A stretch of 64,000 nt of DNA, taken from Mycobacterium heidelbergense. Lineage in GTDB: Bacteria; Actinomycetota; Actinomycetes; Mycobacteriales; Mycobacteriaceae. Positions 1 to 8,885 of the stretch are shown here, one piece after another. Made by a program: the position numbers and the translations under genes. The stretch covers positions 1,736,001 to 1,800,000 of the forward strand of contig NZ_AP022615.1 in NCBI RefSeq assembly GCF_010730745.1, in the 5' to 3' direction. Positions within the stretch are counted from its first letter, which is position 1; each line of letters opens with the position of its first letter. The notes under the pieces were generated by a model, which had not been told where the DNA came from, did no database searches, and was given only the letters and a program-made list of their open reading frames with translations.

Positions 1-9
1 GGACATAAA

Positions 10-41
10 CGATGGGCCCCTTCTTGCGAAGGGGCCCATCG
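10..41 (-). terminator. Hairpin terminator of porin-family gene 1
   Basis: The 14-bp arms CGATGGGCCCCTTC and its complement are separated by a TTGC loop. It lies just downstream of the minus-strand gene ending at 140 (or 84). Equivalent hairpins follow both paralogues, which supports a terminator role. Confidence 0.75.
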
Positions 42-139
42 CCGTTGGTGGTCACCGGCTCGCATCGACGACCTCCAGCGGACTCAGAGTGCCTTGAGGA
101 GGTTGAGGAGCAGCGTCATCACCTGACCTCCGACGTTGT

Positions 140-1333
140 TCAATAGCGACCGATCTGGCCTGTGGCGTTGCCCACGATCGCCCCGAGAGGCGCCAGCGCC
201 GCTGGGACCCCTTGCAGCGCTGTGGCCAAACCACCCAGGCTGGGGAATGTCTGGCTGAATATCTGTCCCAAGTCGGCCGTCGCGGTGTTCCACAACGTGG
301 TGAGGTCGGTTTGCACCGTCCTGCCAAAGGAGTTCAACGCGAACGGAATCACGCTGGACGTGTTCGTGCCCGCTTTTTTCGACGCCCCGATCGATTGCGA
401 GAGCAGTAGGGGAACCGTCACCCCGAAGTCGTAAAGAAGACTGCCGTTGGTCGGGCCGATTAGCCCGCGTGAAAAGGCGGTGCCGACGAGCGGCGTGAAC
501 CCGTTGAGGAAGTCGCCGGTCAAGTTGGCCGGAGCGTTGACGATCGCGCTCAGCACCCCCACTGGGTCCCCGGCCTGTACCGCGTTGATCACCCCTTGAG
601 CGGTATCGCCAAGCGCCGTGGGAACAGCCTCGCCGACGTAGTCGACCAAAGGCAAAACCGAGTCGAGCAAGAGGACCTGCGAGCCGGCCTCGGTGACCAG
701 GTTGCCAAAGTTGCTGGCGATGTCGCCGGGGACCGCCAGGACGGGGAAGAATTGAAGCCCGGCCTGCACTAAAACGGTGGCCTCGAGATTGGTCCAGGCT
801 GCGATCGCTCCGGAGAGGTTCCCCGCGGCGAGGCTGGTTCCAGCGGTGAACATTGTCTGGGCCAGACCAGTTGATCCAGTACTTGCCAAAATGTTCCAAA
901 ACTGGCCGCCGGTGGAACTGATCGCCTTGGCAAATATGTTGCCGTAGTTGAGCTCATTCAGCACGACCTGGGACGCCACTGGAAATGGATTCGCGAGCCA
1001 CTGCTGGCCGAGCACGCCGATGTTGTTGGCGGCCGTCTGGAGGACGTTGGTCCAGGTGGTGATCGGGTTGACGAAGGCGCCGACGGTGGCCGCGGGCGCC
1101 GCGGCCGCAGACGCTCCGCTGGCGAGGGAGGCGAGTTCGTTTTCCACACCGGAGAACAAGTCGACGATGCCCTCGGCGGCGTCGGTGAGCTGAATGCCCG
1201 AGACGCTCACTGTGCGTAACTGTTGGGTCAGGTGAAGATCGGGTAGATGCTGGGCCAGGGGGCCGGCGGCGAGGACAGCGGCGCTGGTCAGGGCGACTCC
1301 AGCGGTGATTTGGGGGCGGGCTGCGAGGTCCAC
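140..1333 (-). CDS. GjpA-like secreted porin-family protein, copy 1 (3' frameshift)
   Basis: This is a secreted or outer-envelope protein of about 400 residues, resembling proteins annotated as outer membrane porin GjpA in mycobacteria. The family call is from recall of its Ala/Gly/Leu/Asn-rich style and the WLANPFPV-type segment. The N-terminus DLAARPQITAGVAL plus a hydrophobic stretch looks like a signal peptide. GTG at 1333 is chosen because AGGAG at 1340-1344 sits six bases upstream; the ATG at 1339 directly abuts it. The frame closes at 140 after GQIGRY. The other frame continues to 84 as SLLNNVGGQVMTLLLNLLKAL-type sequence, matching the tail of the paralogue at 9970. One base seems missing near 149-152, so the last 20-odd residues are lost or the sequence has an error. 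Confidence 0.6.
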   Translation of the reverse strand: MDLAARPQITAGVALTSAAVLAAGPLAQHLPDLHLTQQLRTVSVSGIQLTDAAEGIVDLFSGVENELASLASGASAAAAPAATVGAFVNPITTWTNVLQTAANNIGVLGQQWLANPFPVASQVVLNELNYGNIFAKAISSTGGQFWNILASTGSTGLAQTMFTAGTSLAAGNLSGAIAAWTNLEATVLVQAGLQFFPVLAVPGDIASNFGNLVTEAGSQVLLLDSVLPLVDYVGEAVPTALGDTAQGVINAVQAGDPVGVLSAIVNAPANLTGDFLNGFTPLVGTAFSRGLIGPTNGSLLYDFGVTVPLLLSQSIGASKKAGTNTSSVIPFALNSFGRTVQTDLTTLWNTATADLGQIFSQTFPSLGGLATALQGVPAALAPLGAIVGNATGQIGRY

Positions 1334-2623
1334 GACCATCTCCTTTGTAAATTCTGGATAATGACGAATTGAATGTAGCTGCGGATTATCGCCAGCGAAT
1401 TGTGACAAGTAAAATAGCCAATCAACCACGACGATATATGCATGCAGCAAAATGGGCCCGAAACCGCAAAACCATTACTCGAATTGGGCTAAATTGAAGG
1501 CTCCGCCAAAATCATTCGTTGACGGCATGGGAGTAGGGTGACGCGGCGTCGTTGCCGGGTGTCGGCGACGCCATGATGTAAGCGTCTCGATCCGCTCGCA
1601 TCCAGGCAATTGACTCCGCTTCACCGTGCCGGTGGATTTCACCTGCGCGCCGCCACAGCATGCCGATACGAGCAGGCGGAAGAGCGGTCGCGCGGCTTGT
1701 CCGTACCGCTACGGCCACACGGAGGTAACCCGTGGTGGATTCGGAGACGACCACGGCGGCTCAGCGCCCGCCAGACCGGACAGCGCCGGTATGTTCTTGT
1801 GGCACATGCCAATACCGATCAGATTCGGCGATCGGGCACACCACGCCCACCACTCTCTTGGGGTAGACCGTAAAACGGTGCGCACGGAAGTGGCGCCGCC
1901 GGCGCCGGCGGGGTGATCGCTGGGTGGGTCGACTAACTCGGGCAGCAGTGGGCGCGGTGGGTGCGAGAGGGGTTGTCGTCGCCGGCCGCTAGCTGGCTGT
2001 CACAGATCAGGTGAGCCCGCAGATCGAGGTGCATCGCGACGTCATCGTGGCACGGCGTGTGGCGAGCAGCGCCGCGGTGACGAACGGGGCCCGGCCGCAC
2101 CGGTGTCGGCGGGCGAAGCGCTGTCCCTCAGCAAACACAAGGGTATTCACTCTGGCCTGGCGAACAATTGTATTGTCGCGGTAATAGCTATCCTAGGCGT
2201 AGGGGGTGAATGCGAGCCGATCTGTTACCGAAAGGTAGTTTCATATTTAACTATCATGGCGGTGGATAGCGTTTGCTATGACGGGTGCCTACAACACGGC
2301 TATCAGGGGGTTGTCCGCGCCGTACGGATTGCGGAGCCACGCGTTCTTGAACCGATCGTCTAAAGCCTCTCGAAAGTGCCACGGGCTTAGGTTCTCCGCA
2401 GGTACGTCCAGCTCACAGGCCTGTCTGGCGTCGACTCAGGCGCATGCCCTGGCCCACCGTCCGCTGCTGAGCGGGCTCTTTGGGCCAGCGCCACTGCAGC
2501 GGTGATGCGTGCAGCGGGGCCGCCAGGTCGGGACCATCTCCCGGCACCGACCACCACCGCACCGGCAACACGGCGTGGTGGCGGTGATCCCGCACGAAAC
2601 CAAGGCGACTGCGCCGTCCGTGC
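1334..2623. other. Gene-poor upstream region of cassette 1
   Basis: I see no convincing gene in these 1.3 kb. The first 150 bases are a leader conserved in all three cassettes; its reading frame is not kept in copy 2, so it is non-coding. Further on are conserved blocks including an AT-rich patch around 2160-2285 with the small inverted repeat ATAGCGTTTGCTAT. Bases 2360-2430 read on the minus strand as a short frame containing ENLSPWHFREAL, also present in copy 3 but closed by a stop in copy 2. That may be a remnant of an unrecognised gene. Promoter and possible small RNA functions are unresolved. Confidence 0.5.
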
Positions 2624-3139
2624 TTACGCGCGGCCACCCGGCGCGCGGCTCGCCCGACGCGCCAGGGCGAGTCGCGCGGCGTAGCTGAGCGCGCTGGCGG
2701 CGAACATCGCCGCGGTGAGCAGCAGCCACCTGCCCAGGAACGGCTGCTGGGTTTGCCCGGTGGCCGCATGATAGGTCGTGGAGCCCTGCTCAATGATGCC
2801 CGGAAGGAAAATCACCAGCGTCAGTCCCGCGCCCAGGGCGGGTACCCGAATGTGGTTGCGGGCGGTGATGTTTGGATCAGCAGTGGTTCGCCGGGGGATC
2901 CGGGCGAACAGCGCGCGGTCGGCCAGCGCGTAGAGCGGGAAGAGCAACAGATCATGGCCAATGATGGCGGCGGCCAACCAAACGCCAATCGACTGCCACC
3001 AGGTGCCGGGATTCCACAGCGTTGCCGGTTTGACGGTGATGATGATGTAGCCCAACAGGGCGAAGCCGGACAGCATGGTCAGCAGGTGCAGCGGACGAGA
3101 TCCGTAGATCGCGGTGAAACGTGGTGAGAATCCGGACAT
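2624..3139 (-). CDS. Conserved membrane protein (Rv0219-like)
   Basis: This protein of 171 residues has about four hydrophobic segments, roughly residues 18-36, 48-66, 100-118 and 136-158, and a basic C-terminus. Its ATG starts one base after the TGA of the molybdo-oxidoreductase gene (TGAGATG), so the two are almost certainly translated from one message. The pair corresponds to what I recall as Rv0219 and Rv0218 of M. tuberculosis. The function is unknown. Its constant pairing suggests it anchors, or passes electrons to or from, the cytochrome b/molybdopterin partner, but that is inference. I see no cofactor-binding motif. Confidence 0.8.
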   Translation of the reverse strand: MSGFSPRFTAIYGSRPLHLLTMLSGFALLGYIIITVKPATLWNPGTWWQSIGVWLAAAIIGHDLLLFPLYALADRALFARIPRRTTADPNITARNHIRVPALGAGLTLVIFLPGIIEQGSTTYHAATGQTQQPFLGRWLLLTAAMFAASALSYAARLALARRASRAPGGRA

Positions 3140-3140
3140 C

Positions 3141-4445
3141 TCAGCTTGGCTCGAACTCGATGGAGGTCACCCATTTGGTGTTGTGCACGCCCGGCATCCC
3201 CGGAACGATGATCCGCGCCGGATGGCCGTGATCCAACGACAGGTCGACACCATTGACCCGCAGCGCCAGCAAGGCGTCGGGATCGTGAATCTGGTTGGCC
3301 TGCAGCGTCGCTGAGCCGAATGCCCCGCCCCGCTGCAGTGATGTCACTCGCGCCGCACGCGGCGTGGGCACCCCCGCCAGCCGGGTCAAGTCGGCCAGCC
3401 GTACCCCGCTCCAGGTCTGCACGGTCGACCACCCCTCGACGCAGGCGATGGGCAGCCGCGCGGTGCGTTGCGGCATGCCGGCCAGGTCGGCGCGGTCCAG
3501 AACCACCTCCGAGGGGCCGCCGCGCAGCGTCAATCGCCAACTTGCGCCGACACTTTCGGTTGTGACACCCGCCGCGGCCGCGGTTTTGTTGACCGGGAAA
3601 TCGCCTGTGGAATCGCGAAGGCCGCGGCCGCGCGGCAGCAGTAGCGCGGCGCCACGGGCCGCACCGCCGAGGGTCTGGCCGGCGGTCAGCGCGCCGATCA
3701 GCAACACGCCAGACCCGACCAGCGCCAGGGCGCCGCGCCTGCTCATCGTCGGTTCGGCCGGATGGGCGGGCACCAGCCCGTCGGGATCGGGTGGTTGCGG
3801 ACGGGTATGGGCACGGTTGGTGCGCAACACCTCTCGTAGCGGCAGCGACCGCAGCCCGGTGACCATGCGCGGAATCTTGACCGCGACGTGCATCAGAAAG
3901 CCGGCGATGAAGATCCACGCCCCGAAATAGTGGCCGGTGTAGAAGCTGAACCCGAAGACGTAGTCGTACTGGATGTTGAGCACGCCGGTGACGATTTCGA
4001 ACAACACCCCTCCAACCAGCATCAGCAACGACAATCGCTCCAGTATCTGGGCGATCGAGCGGGCCGGCGGCCACACGAACAGCCGCGGGATCACCGACCA
4101 CAGCTTGGCCAGCACCACCGGGATAATCACCAAGCCCAGCCCCACGTGCAGCCCCTGGGTCAGCCGGTACAACCACGACGGACGGGTCGGCCAGGCGAAG
4201 GCGGGCAGGCGCAGCCAGCCGACGTCGGAGGGGATGGCTTGGCCGAGTTGCGGCGCGTACGCGATGTAGGACAGCAACCCGGTGATGATGACGATCGGCA
4301 GCACGATCAACAGCGCCAGCCCGAACACCGACGTCAGCCACGGGCCACGCAACGGGCTGCGAAACTGGGCCAGCCGCCGCACGCCCGGCGGTGGATGCCG
4401 GTCCAGCGCCCGCCACAGCTTGGCCGGAAAGCCGTAGCCGCTCAC
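3141..4445 (-). CDS. Cytochrome b561-like/molybdopterin oxidoreductase fusion (Rv0218-like)
   Basis: This 434-residue protein has two parts. Residues about 35-200 form a four-helix membrane domain like cytochrome b561/NarI-type subunits, with candidate heme ligands His100, His172 and His186. After a linker comes SRRGALALVG at 235-244, a Tat-like twin-arginine followed by a hydrophobic stretch. The rest, about 280-434, is a sulfite oxidase/YedY-type molybdopterin-binding domain; Cys335 in IACVEGWS is the expected molybdenum ligand. The soluble domain should face the outside and exchange electrons with the quinone pool through the hemes. The substrate is unknown; sulfite or sulfoxide are possibilities. 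The start is GTG at 4445. It forms an operon with the following small membrane protein. Confidence 0.85.
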   Translation of the reverse strand: MSGYGFPAKLWRALDRHPPPGVRRLAQFRSPLRGPWLTSVFGLALLIVLPIVIITGLLSYIAYAPQLGQAIPSDVGWLRLPAFAWPTRPSWLYRLTQGLHVGLGLVIIPVVLAKLWSVIPRLFVWPPARSIAQILERLSLLMLVGGVLFEIVTGVLNIQYDYVFGFSFYTGHYFGAWIFIAGFLMHVAVKIPRMVTGLRSLPLREVLRTNRAHTRPQPPDPDGLVPAHPAEPTMSRRGALALVGSGVLLIGALTAGQTLGGAARGAALLLPRGRGLRDSTGDFPVNKTAAAAGVTTESVGASWRLTLRGGPSEVVLDRADLAGMPQRTARLPIACVEGWSTVQTWSGVRLADLTRLAGVPTPRAARVTSLQRGGAFGSATLQANQIHDPDALLALRVNGVDLSLDHGHPARIIVPGMPGVHNTKWVTSIEFEPS

Positions 4446-4870
4446 GAGGCGCCGGGCTCTTCCGGCCGTGCAACGGTCACCGCCGGACGTTACGACGAGC
4501 CCACCTCACCGACATGTTGATGTTCACGAGATAGGACTGCAGTTCGATCAATCGGATCAATACGTCGATCTCGCATCCGCTAACCGCTCCAGCCAAGGTC
4601 GATCCACCCACCGGGGTGGAATGGTTCACACGAGCGCAGTGGTTTTTAGTCGCGGACGCAAGGAGTCCAGATCACAGCCGCGCAAGTCCGGACATCGGGG
4701 TGGCAAGCGGCGCAGGTGGATGGTTCCGGTATCGCCCGGCCGATGAAAGTTCCATCGGTTCCCACGGCTCGATCTTTGTGAGGCTCTTCCTGAAATATCA
4801 GGTCATCACCGTGGTGGCGCCCAACAGTCCACTGGTCGTTGACATTCCGACACCGACGCTGGGCGCACAA
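4446..4870. other. Intergenic region upstream of the oxidoreductase operon
   Basis: About 425 bases lie between the oxidoreductase start and the terminator of cassette 2. Short reading frames here have no family features and no good ribosome binding sites. It should hold the promoter of the minus-strand oxidoreductase operon, but I cannot name convincing -10/-35 boxes. It is not part of the repeated cassette. Confidence 0.4.
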
Positions 4871-4904
4871 CGATTGGCCCCCTTCCTGGGAAGGGGGCCA
4901 ATCG
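4871..4904 (-). terminator. Hairpin terminator of porin-family gene 2
   Basis: There are perfect 16-bp arms, CGATTGGCCCCCTTCC and its complement, with a 2-base loop. It lies 43 bp beyond the stop of the minus-strand gene at 4947. A perfect palindrome could also act on transcripts from the other side. Confidence 0.8.
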
Positions 4905-4946
4905 CCGTTGGTGGTCACCGGCTCGCATCGGCAACCGTCAGCGGAC

Positions 4947-6206
4947 TCAGAGCAATCTAAGGAGGGCAGCGACCCACGATCCGATCTGGCCTGCCAGCGC
5001 TCCGCCCATGGTGCCCAACATCGCCGGCAGGTTCGCCAGCGCGGATGGGACGCTTTGCAATAATTGGGTCAATTGAGCGGCAAAGTTTCCACCAAGCTCG
5101 TTGGCCAAATTGCCTAGGCCGCTACCCAGGTAGTTCAGGCCGCTTAGAGCACTCGCTGTAGGCAAAGCACTGATTAGCTGGCTACCGAGATTTTGGAAAC
5201 CAGCTACGAGGCTGCCACCGCTTGCAATGTTCTGGGCATTGGGTGCGACCATGGTCTTCGCGAGAGCCTGGCTGAGAACATTAGCCATCTGATTAAGCAG
5301 CCCGTTGGGATTGGCCAGGTAGCCACCAGTGCCAAGGGGATGTGCTTTCGTGGCCAGCCCGTTGAGAAAACCGTTTGCCATTGTGCCCGGGGTGTTGATC
5401 AGATTAGTCACAGCGCCGAGTTGGTCTCCAGCATTCCACAAATTGAATGTAGTCTGCAGGCTGGTGCCAAGGTTCGAAATCATGTCACCCGGCCCATCGA
5501 AGATCCCATAAATCCCCAAGGAACCAATACCAGTGCTTGTAGCATAGTTCAGCCCATTTGAGAGATTTTGCGCAGCGTATGCGGGAATCTTCAGAATGCT
5601 CTCGAGCGGCGTAAGGATGTCTGCGATCGGCTCAGCGTAGAGGCCTTCATAGAGATCGCTCACCATTCCCGAAATATTGCCTGTCATGTAGGCCGAATAT
5701 GCCGAATTCAGCCACTTCATGAAATCCGTCGTTGCGGTCCCAGTAAGGTAATTAAACGCGCCAGTCCCGGCTTGCTGGTAGGCCCCCACGTAGTCACTCA
5801 CGTATGAAATCCCGTTCGCCGCGATCTGCTGCAAAACCGGGAAAGGGGTTGCGCTCCAAGTGTTGTAAGTTGCCTGCAATTGGGTGCCCGCGTTCGCCAA
5901 GGTGGAAACCCACGTGTACACGGGCAGTGGCAGCGCGCTCGGGTCGAAGAAGTCGGTGAGGGCGGCGGCGGGCACCGCGGCTGCGCTTGCTCCGCTGGTG
6001 AGGGAGGCGAGCTCGTTTTCCACACCGGAGAACAGGTCCAGCACGCCGTCCGCGGCGGTGAGGTTGATGTCGGCCACGCTCACCGTGGGCAGGTGTTGGG
6101 CCAGGTGAAGATCGGGTAGGTGCTGGGCCATGGGGCCGGCGGCGAGGACAGCGGCGCTGGCCAGGGCGACTCCAGCGGTGATGTGGGGGCGGGCTGCGAG
6201 GTCCAC
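4947..6206 (-). CDS. GjpA-like secreted porin-family protein, copy 2
   Basis: The second paralogue has 419 residues from the GTG at 6206, which sits six bases after AGGAG; the ATG at 6212 is too close. The N-terminus DLAARPHITAGVALASAAV is a probable signal peptide. About 120 N-terminal residues align with copies 1 and 3, while the middle (about 130-400) is much more diverged and richer in Tyr, Asn and Ser. The ending AGQIGSWVAALLRLL is intact, unlike copy 1. By the family it should be exported to the cell envelope and could form or belong to an outer-membrane channel. Nothing in the sequence proves pore formation. The hairpin terminator lies directly downstream. Confidence 0.65.
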   Translation of the reverse strand: MDLAARPHITAGVALASAAVLAAGPMAQHLPDLHLAQHLPTVSVADINLTAADGVLDLFSGVENELASLTSGASAAAVPAAALTDFFDPSALPLPVYTWVSTLANAGTQLQATYNTWSATPFPVLQQIAANGISYVSDYVGAYQQAGTGAFNYLTGTATTDFMKWLNSAYSAYMTGNISGMVSDLYEGLYAEPIADILTPLESILKIPAYAAQNLSNGLNYATSTGIGSLGIYGIFDGPGDMISNLGTSLQTTFNLWNAGDQLGAVTNLINTPGTMANGFLNGLATKAHPLGTGGYLANPNGLLNQMANVLSQALAKTMVAPNAQNIASGGSLVAGFQNLGSQLISALPTASALSGLNYLGSGLGNLANELGGNFAAQLTQLLQSVPSALANLPAMLGTMGGALAGQIGSWVAALLRLL

Positions 6207-7554
6207 GACCATCTCCTTTGAGCAATTCTGGATAATGACGAATTGAATGTAGCTGGGGATTATTGCGAACGAATCGTTATAATAAAGTAAACAATTCACT
6301 AGAACGATATATTTATGCAGCAAAACCGGCCCGAAGTACACAAAAACTATTGCCCGAATTGGGCTAAATGGATGGCCCCGCCATAATCATTTGTTGACGG
6401 CATTCGAGTGGCGTGATGCGGCGTCGTTGCCGGGTGTCGATAACGCCATGATGTAAGTGTCTCGATCCGCTCATATCGCAGGCAGTTGACCCCGTCACCA
6501 TGCTGGTGGGCGGCGCCATAGCGGGGTGAGGCGGGCGGGCGGGGAAAAACAGTCGTGTGGCTTGCCCGTACCGCCACGACACAAGGGAGTAACCGTCGAC
6601 GGGTTCGAAGACAACCATGGAGGATTGGCGCCCGCCGGACCGGACAGCGCCGGTATGCGCTTGGGGCACACGCCAATACCGATCATCGGCTGGTGACCGA
6701 GCACGCCACACCCGCCACTCTCTTGGGGTAGGCCATAAAACGGTGCGCACGGAGGTGGCCACGGCGGTGACGGCAGCGCGATCGCCGCATGGGTCGGCCA
6801 CCTCGAAGCAACAGGTGGGCCCGGTGGGGCGGGGACGAATTGTCGTCACCGACCGCTGCCCTGGCTGCCACAAATCAGGTGAGCCCGCAGACCGAGATGC
6901 CTCGCGATGCCGTCATGGCGCGGCGTGTGGCGAGCAACGTTGCGGTGACGAACGCAGCCTGCCGTATCGGTGTCGGCTGTGAACACTATCTGTCAGCAAA
7001 CACGAGAGTGTTTACTCTGTCCTGGCAAACAATTGGATCGCCGCGGTAATAGCTATCCTAAGCGCGGGGGTGAATGCGGGTCGGTCCGTTACCAGTAGGT
7101 AGTTTCATATTAAAGTAATATCCTGGCGGATGGTGTTTGCTATCCTATGTTCTATAACACGGCTAGCAGGTGTTTTTCGGCCACGTGGGGATTGCGGAGC
7201 CGCGCGTTCTTGAAGCGATCACCTAAAGCCTCTCAAAAGTGCCGCGGGCTTAGGTTCTCCCCAGGTACGTCCAGCTCACAGGCCTGTCTGACGTCGACTC
7301 GGGCACATGCCCTGGCCCACCGTCAGCCGCTGAGCGGACTCTCCGGCCGAGCCCGCTGCAACGGTGATATGTGGAGCGGGGCTGCCAGGTCGGACTATCC
7401 TCCCGGCACCGCCAACCACCGCACCGGCAACAACGGCGTGGTGGTGATGATCCCGCACGAAATCAACGGCTGAGGTATCGGGTGTGCACTGAACTGTCTC
7501 GAATTTGTCGACCAACTGTTCAGCATGACCGTCTGATCTGCGTACTCTCGACAC
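6207..7554. other. Gene-poor upstream region of cassette 2
   Basis: This stretch is homologous over most of its length to 1334-2605 and 11215-12330. I find no gene: frames differ between copies and are interrupted. The block around 7227-7290 is the counterpart of the remnant frame in copy 3 but ends in a stop (TGA) early. Bases 7471-7554 are unique and should carry the promoter of the nuclease-like gene at 7555. Confidence 0.5.
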
Positions 7555-8613
7555 ATGCATCAGCACGATGACGATGCTCAAGCCGGCGCAGGGGAACCCG
7601 CCGACGCTGACACGCCGCGCCAAAATGCCGGAAATGACAAAGACGACGAGGCAGCGGCGCGCACCGATGCGGACGTCGCCGATCCGTTTCGGAAACTCGC
7701 TTCCTACCAGCGCTGTGTCCAGCGGATTCAAGCGGCGTGGCCAATGTTTGCCGCTCGCCGTCGTGAACGACTGCGGCAGGGCTTGTACGGCGCACCGGTC
7801 GAGAAGGTCGCCGAGAACATCCTCGAGGACCTGTTCACGACTGTCCTCGACTGGTCTTTGGCGGACGTCAACCTTCAGGTCGGTCGCGCGGATGTGGTGT
7901 TGTCTTACTTAGGGATTAAGCGGCTCGTGCTGGAAGTGAAACGGCCTGATTCGTTGGTCTGGCGGCGGGGCGCTGTCGAAGCGGCGTTGGATCAAGCGCG
8001 CCGCTATGCAGCCAGCCAGCGGGTGGGCGCAGTTGCGGTGAGCGACGCGACGATGTTGTATGCGGCCGACGTGATCGGCGGGGGACTGCGCGACCGTGTG
8101 ATAGTGACTCTCGACACCCAACAACCTCCTGACGACCTGTGGTGGGTGTCGGTTCATGGCATCTATCGGCCATGCCCGAGCGTGGCGGTTGCGCTTGATA
8201 CGGCGCCAAACCGTGACAGCTCCGGTGGAAGCGTGGCCGGTCCCGGCGTGGTGCTGCATCCGAAGTACGCACTCAGCATGCAGTGCTTCGCGTACGTGGG
8301 CACCGCTGACAACGCCCACACCTGGAAGTTGCCGTATCTTCTGGCCGACGGCAGCCCCGACGCTAAAAGGCTGCCGAAAGCCATCCAGTGCATTTTGAGT
8401 AACTATCGGGGCGCCAAGGTCGACATTCCCCGAGTCGCGGTCGGCGGTGTGCTGGTCCGCCTCGGGATCGCCGCGGCGCAGCTTCGCAAGATGCCTTGCC
8501 AAAACGCGTCGACCGCCGATGCGTACGTCGAGGCCCACCAAGCACTCGAACAGCTTGGTCGGCTTGCCGACGTCGCCTGCTGCAACGGGTTGTCCGATTT
8601 TCTCGTCGACTGA
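7555..8613 (+). CDS. HsdR N-terminal-domain nuclease-like protein
   Basis: This 352-residue protein has an acidic, low-complexity first 45 residues. A domain like the N-terminal nuclease of type I restriction subunits (HsdR_N) covers about 50-200. The PD-(D/E)XK core is visible: Asp113 in GRADVV, then Glu127 and Lys129 in LVLEVKRPD, with the helix EAALDQARRYA behind. The C-terminal 150 residues are unassigned and lack helicase motifs. No HsdM or HsdS gene is nearby, so it is a solitary member, perhaps a defence or regulatory nuclease. It opens the only plus-strand block between cassettes 2 and 3 and stands next to toxin-antitoxin genes, which fits a defence-type insertion. No strong ribosome binding site is seen before the ATG. 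Confidence 0.7.
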   Translation: MHQHDDDAQAGAGEPADADTPRQNAGNDKDDEAAARTDADVADPFRKLASYQRCVQRIQAAWPMFAARRRERLRQGLYGAPVEKVAENILEDLFTTVLDWSLADVNLQVGRADVVLSYLGIKRLVLEVKRPDSLVWRRGAVEAALDQARRYAASQRVGAVAVSDATMLYAADVIGGGLRDRVIVTLDTQQPPDDLWWVSVHGIYRPCPSVAVALDTAPNRDSSGGSVAGPGVVLHPKYALSMQCFAYVGTADNAHTWKLPYLLADGSPDAKRLPKAIQCILSNYRGAKVDIPRVAVGGVLVRLGIAAAQLRKMPCQNASTADAYVEAHQALEQLGRLADVACCNGLSDFLVD

Positions 8614-8753
8614 GCTCGATGCGTAGGTCAGGTGCGCCCAACCCGCCAGGCTTGTCGGGAGTGTCCGGAATGCAGCCAAGCGGCATACTGTTACGTACCT
8701 GCGTATGGGTCGCGTAAGCTTGTGCGTAGTTGTGAATGGTAGAAGGGGTGGGA

Positions 8754-8885
8754 ATGGCCAAGACGGGCGCCGTGACCGTTGTCACTCGCAAAGAACTGAC
8801 CAAAATGGTTAGCAGGGATACCCAGCCCAGTGAGGCGATGAAGTCCGCGTTAGCAGCACGGAACGCTAAAGTCCACGATCGTTGA
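8754..8885 (+). CDS. Small antitoxin-like protein partnered with a GNAT toxin
   Basis: This gene encodes 43 residues, MAKTGAVTVVTRKELTKM followed by a basic, helical C-terminus. The ATG at 8754 follows GAAGGGG with proper spacing; an in-frame ATG at 8736 has no such site. The last codons overlap the TTG start of the acetyltransferase by four bases (TTGA), the usual toxin-antitoxin layout. It is too short for a full ribbon-helix-helix TacA-type antitoxin, and I recognise no family. It may neutralise the downstream enzyme and repress the promoter, but that is inferred from position only. Confidence 0.55.
   Translation: MAKTGAVTVVTRKELTKMVSRDTQPSEAMKSALAARNAKVHDR

Larger units (their letters stand above)
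1..2605. repeat. Cassette copy 1 of a threefold direct repeat
   Basis: This is the first of three homologous segments in the same orientation. The shared order is hairpin terminator, GjpA-like gene on the minus strand, a leader of about 150 bp, then about 1 kb without a convincing gene. That 1 kb contains recognisable common blocks, for example the one around 2360-2430 that recurs near 7227-7290 and 12250-12315. Copies 1 and 2 stay similar to about 2605 and 7470; copy 3 diverges earlier. The left edge may lie outside the window. Boundaries were judged by eye. Confidence 0.75.
4871..7470. repeat. Cassette copy 2 of the threefold direct repeat
   Basis: This is the second copy of the terminator/porin gene/long upstream region module, in the same orientation as copies 1 and 3 and about 4.86 kb from copy 1. 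Its first bases after the hairpin (CCGTTGGTGGTCACCGGCTC) are identical to copy 1. The right half matches copy 1 up to about 7470, past the point where copy 3 diverges. Confidence 0.75.

Noticed and set aside
1610..2505. Several short plus-strand frames inside cassette 1 upstream region
   Set aside because: The homologous regions of cassettes 2 and 3 do not keep these frames open, so they are unlikely to be coding.
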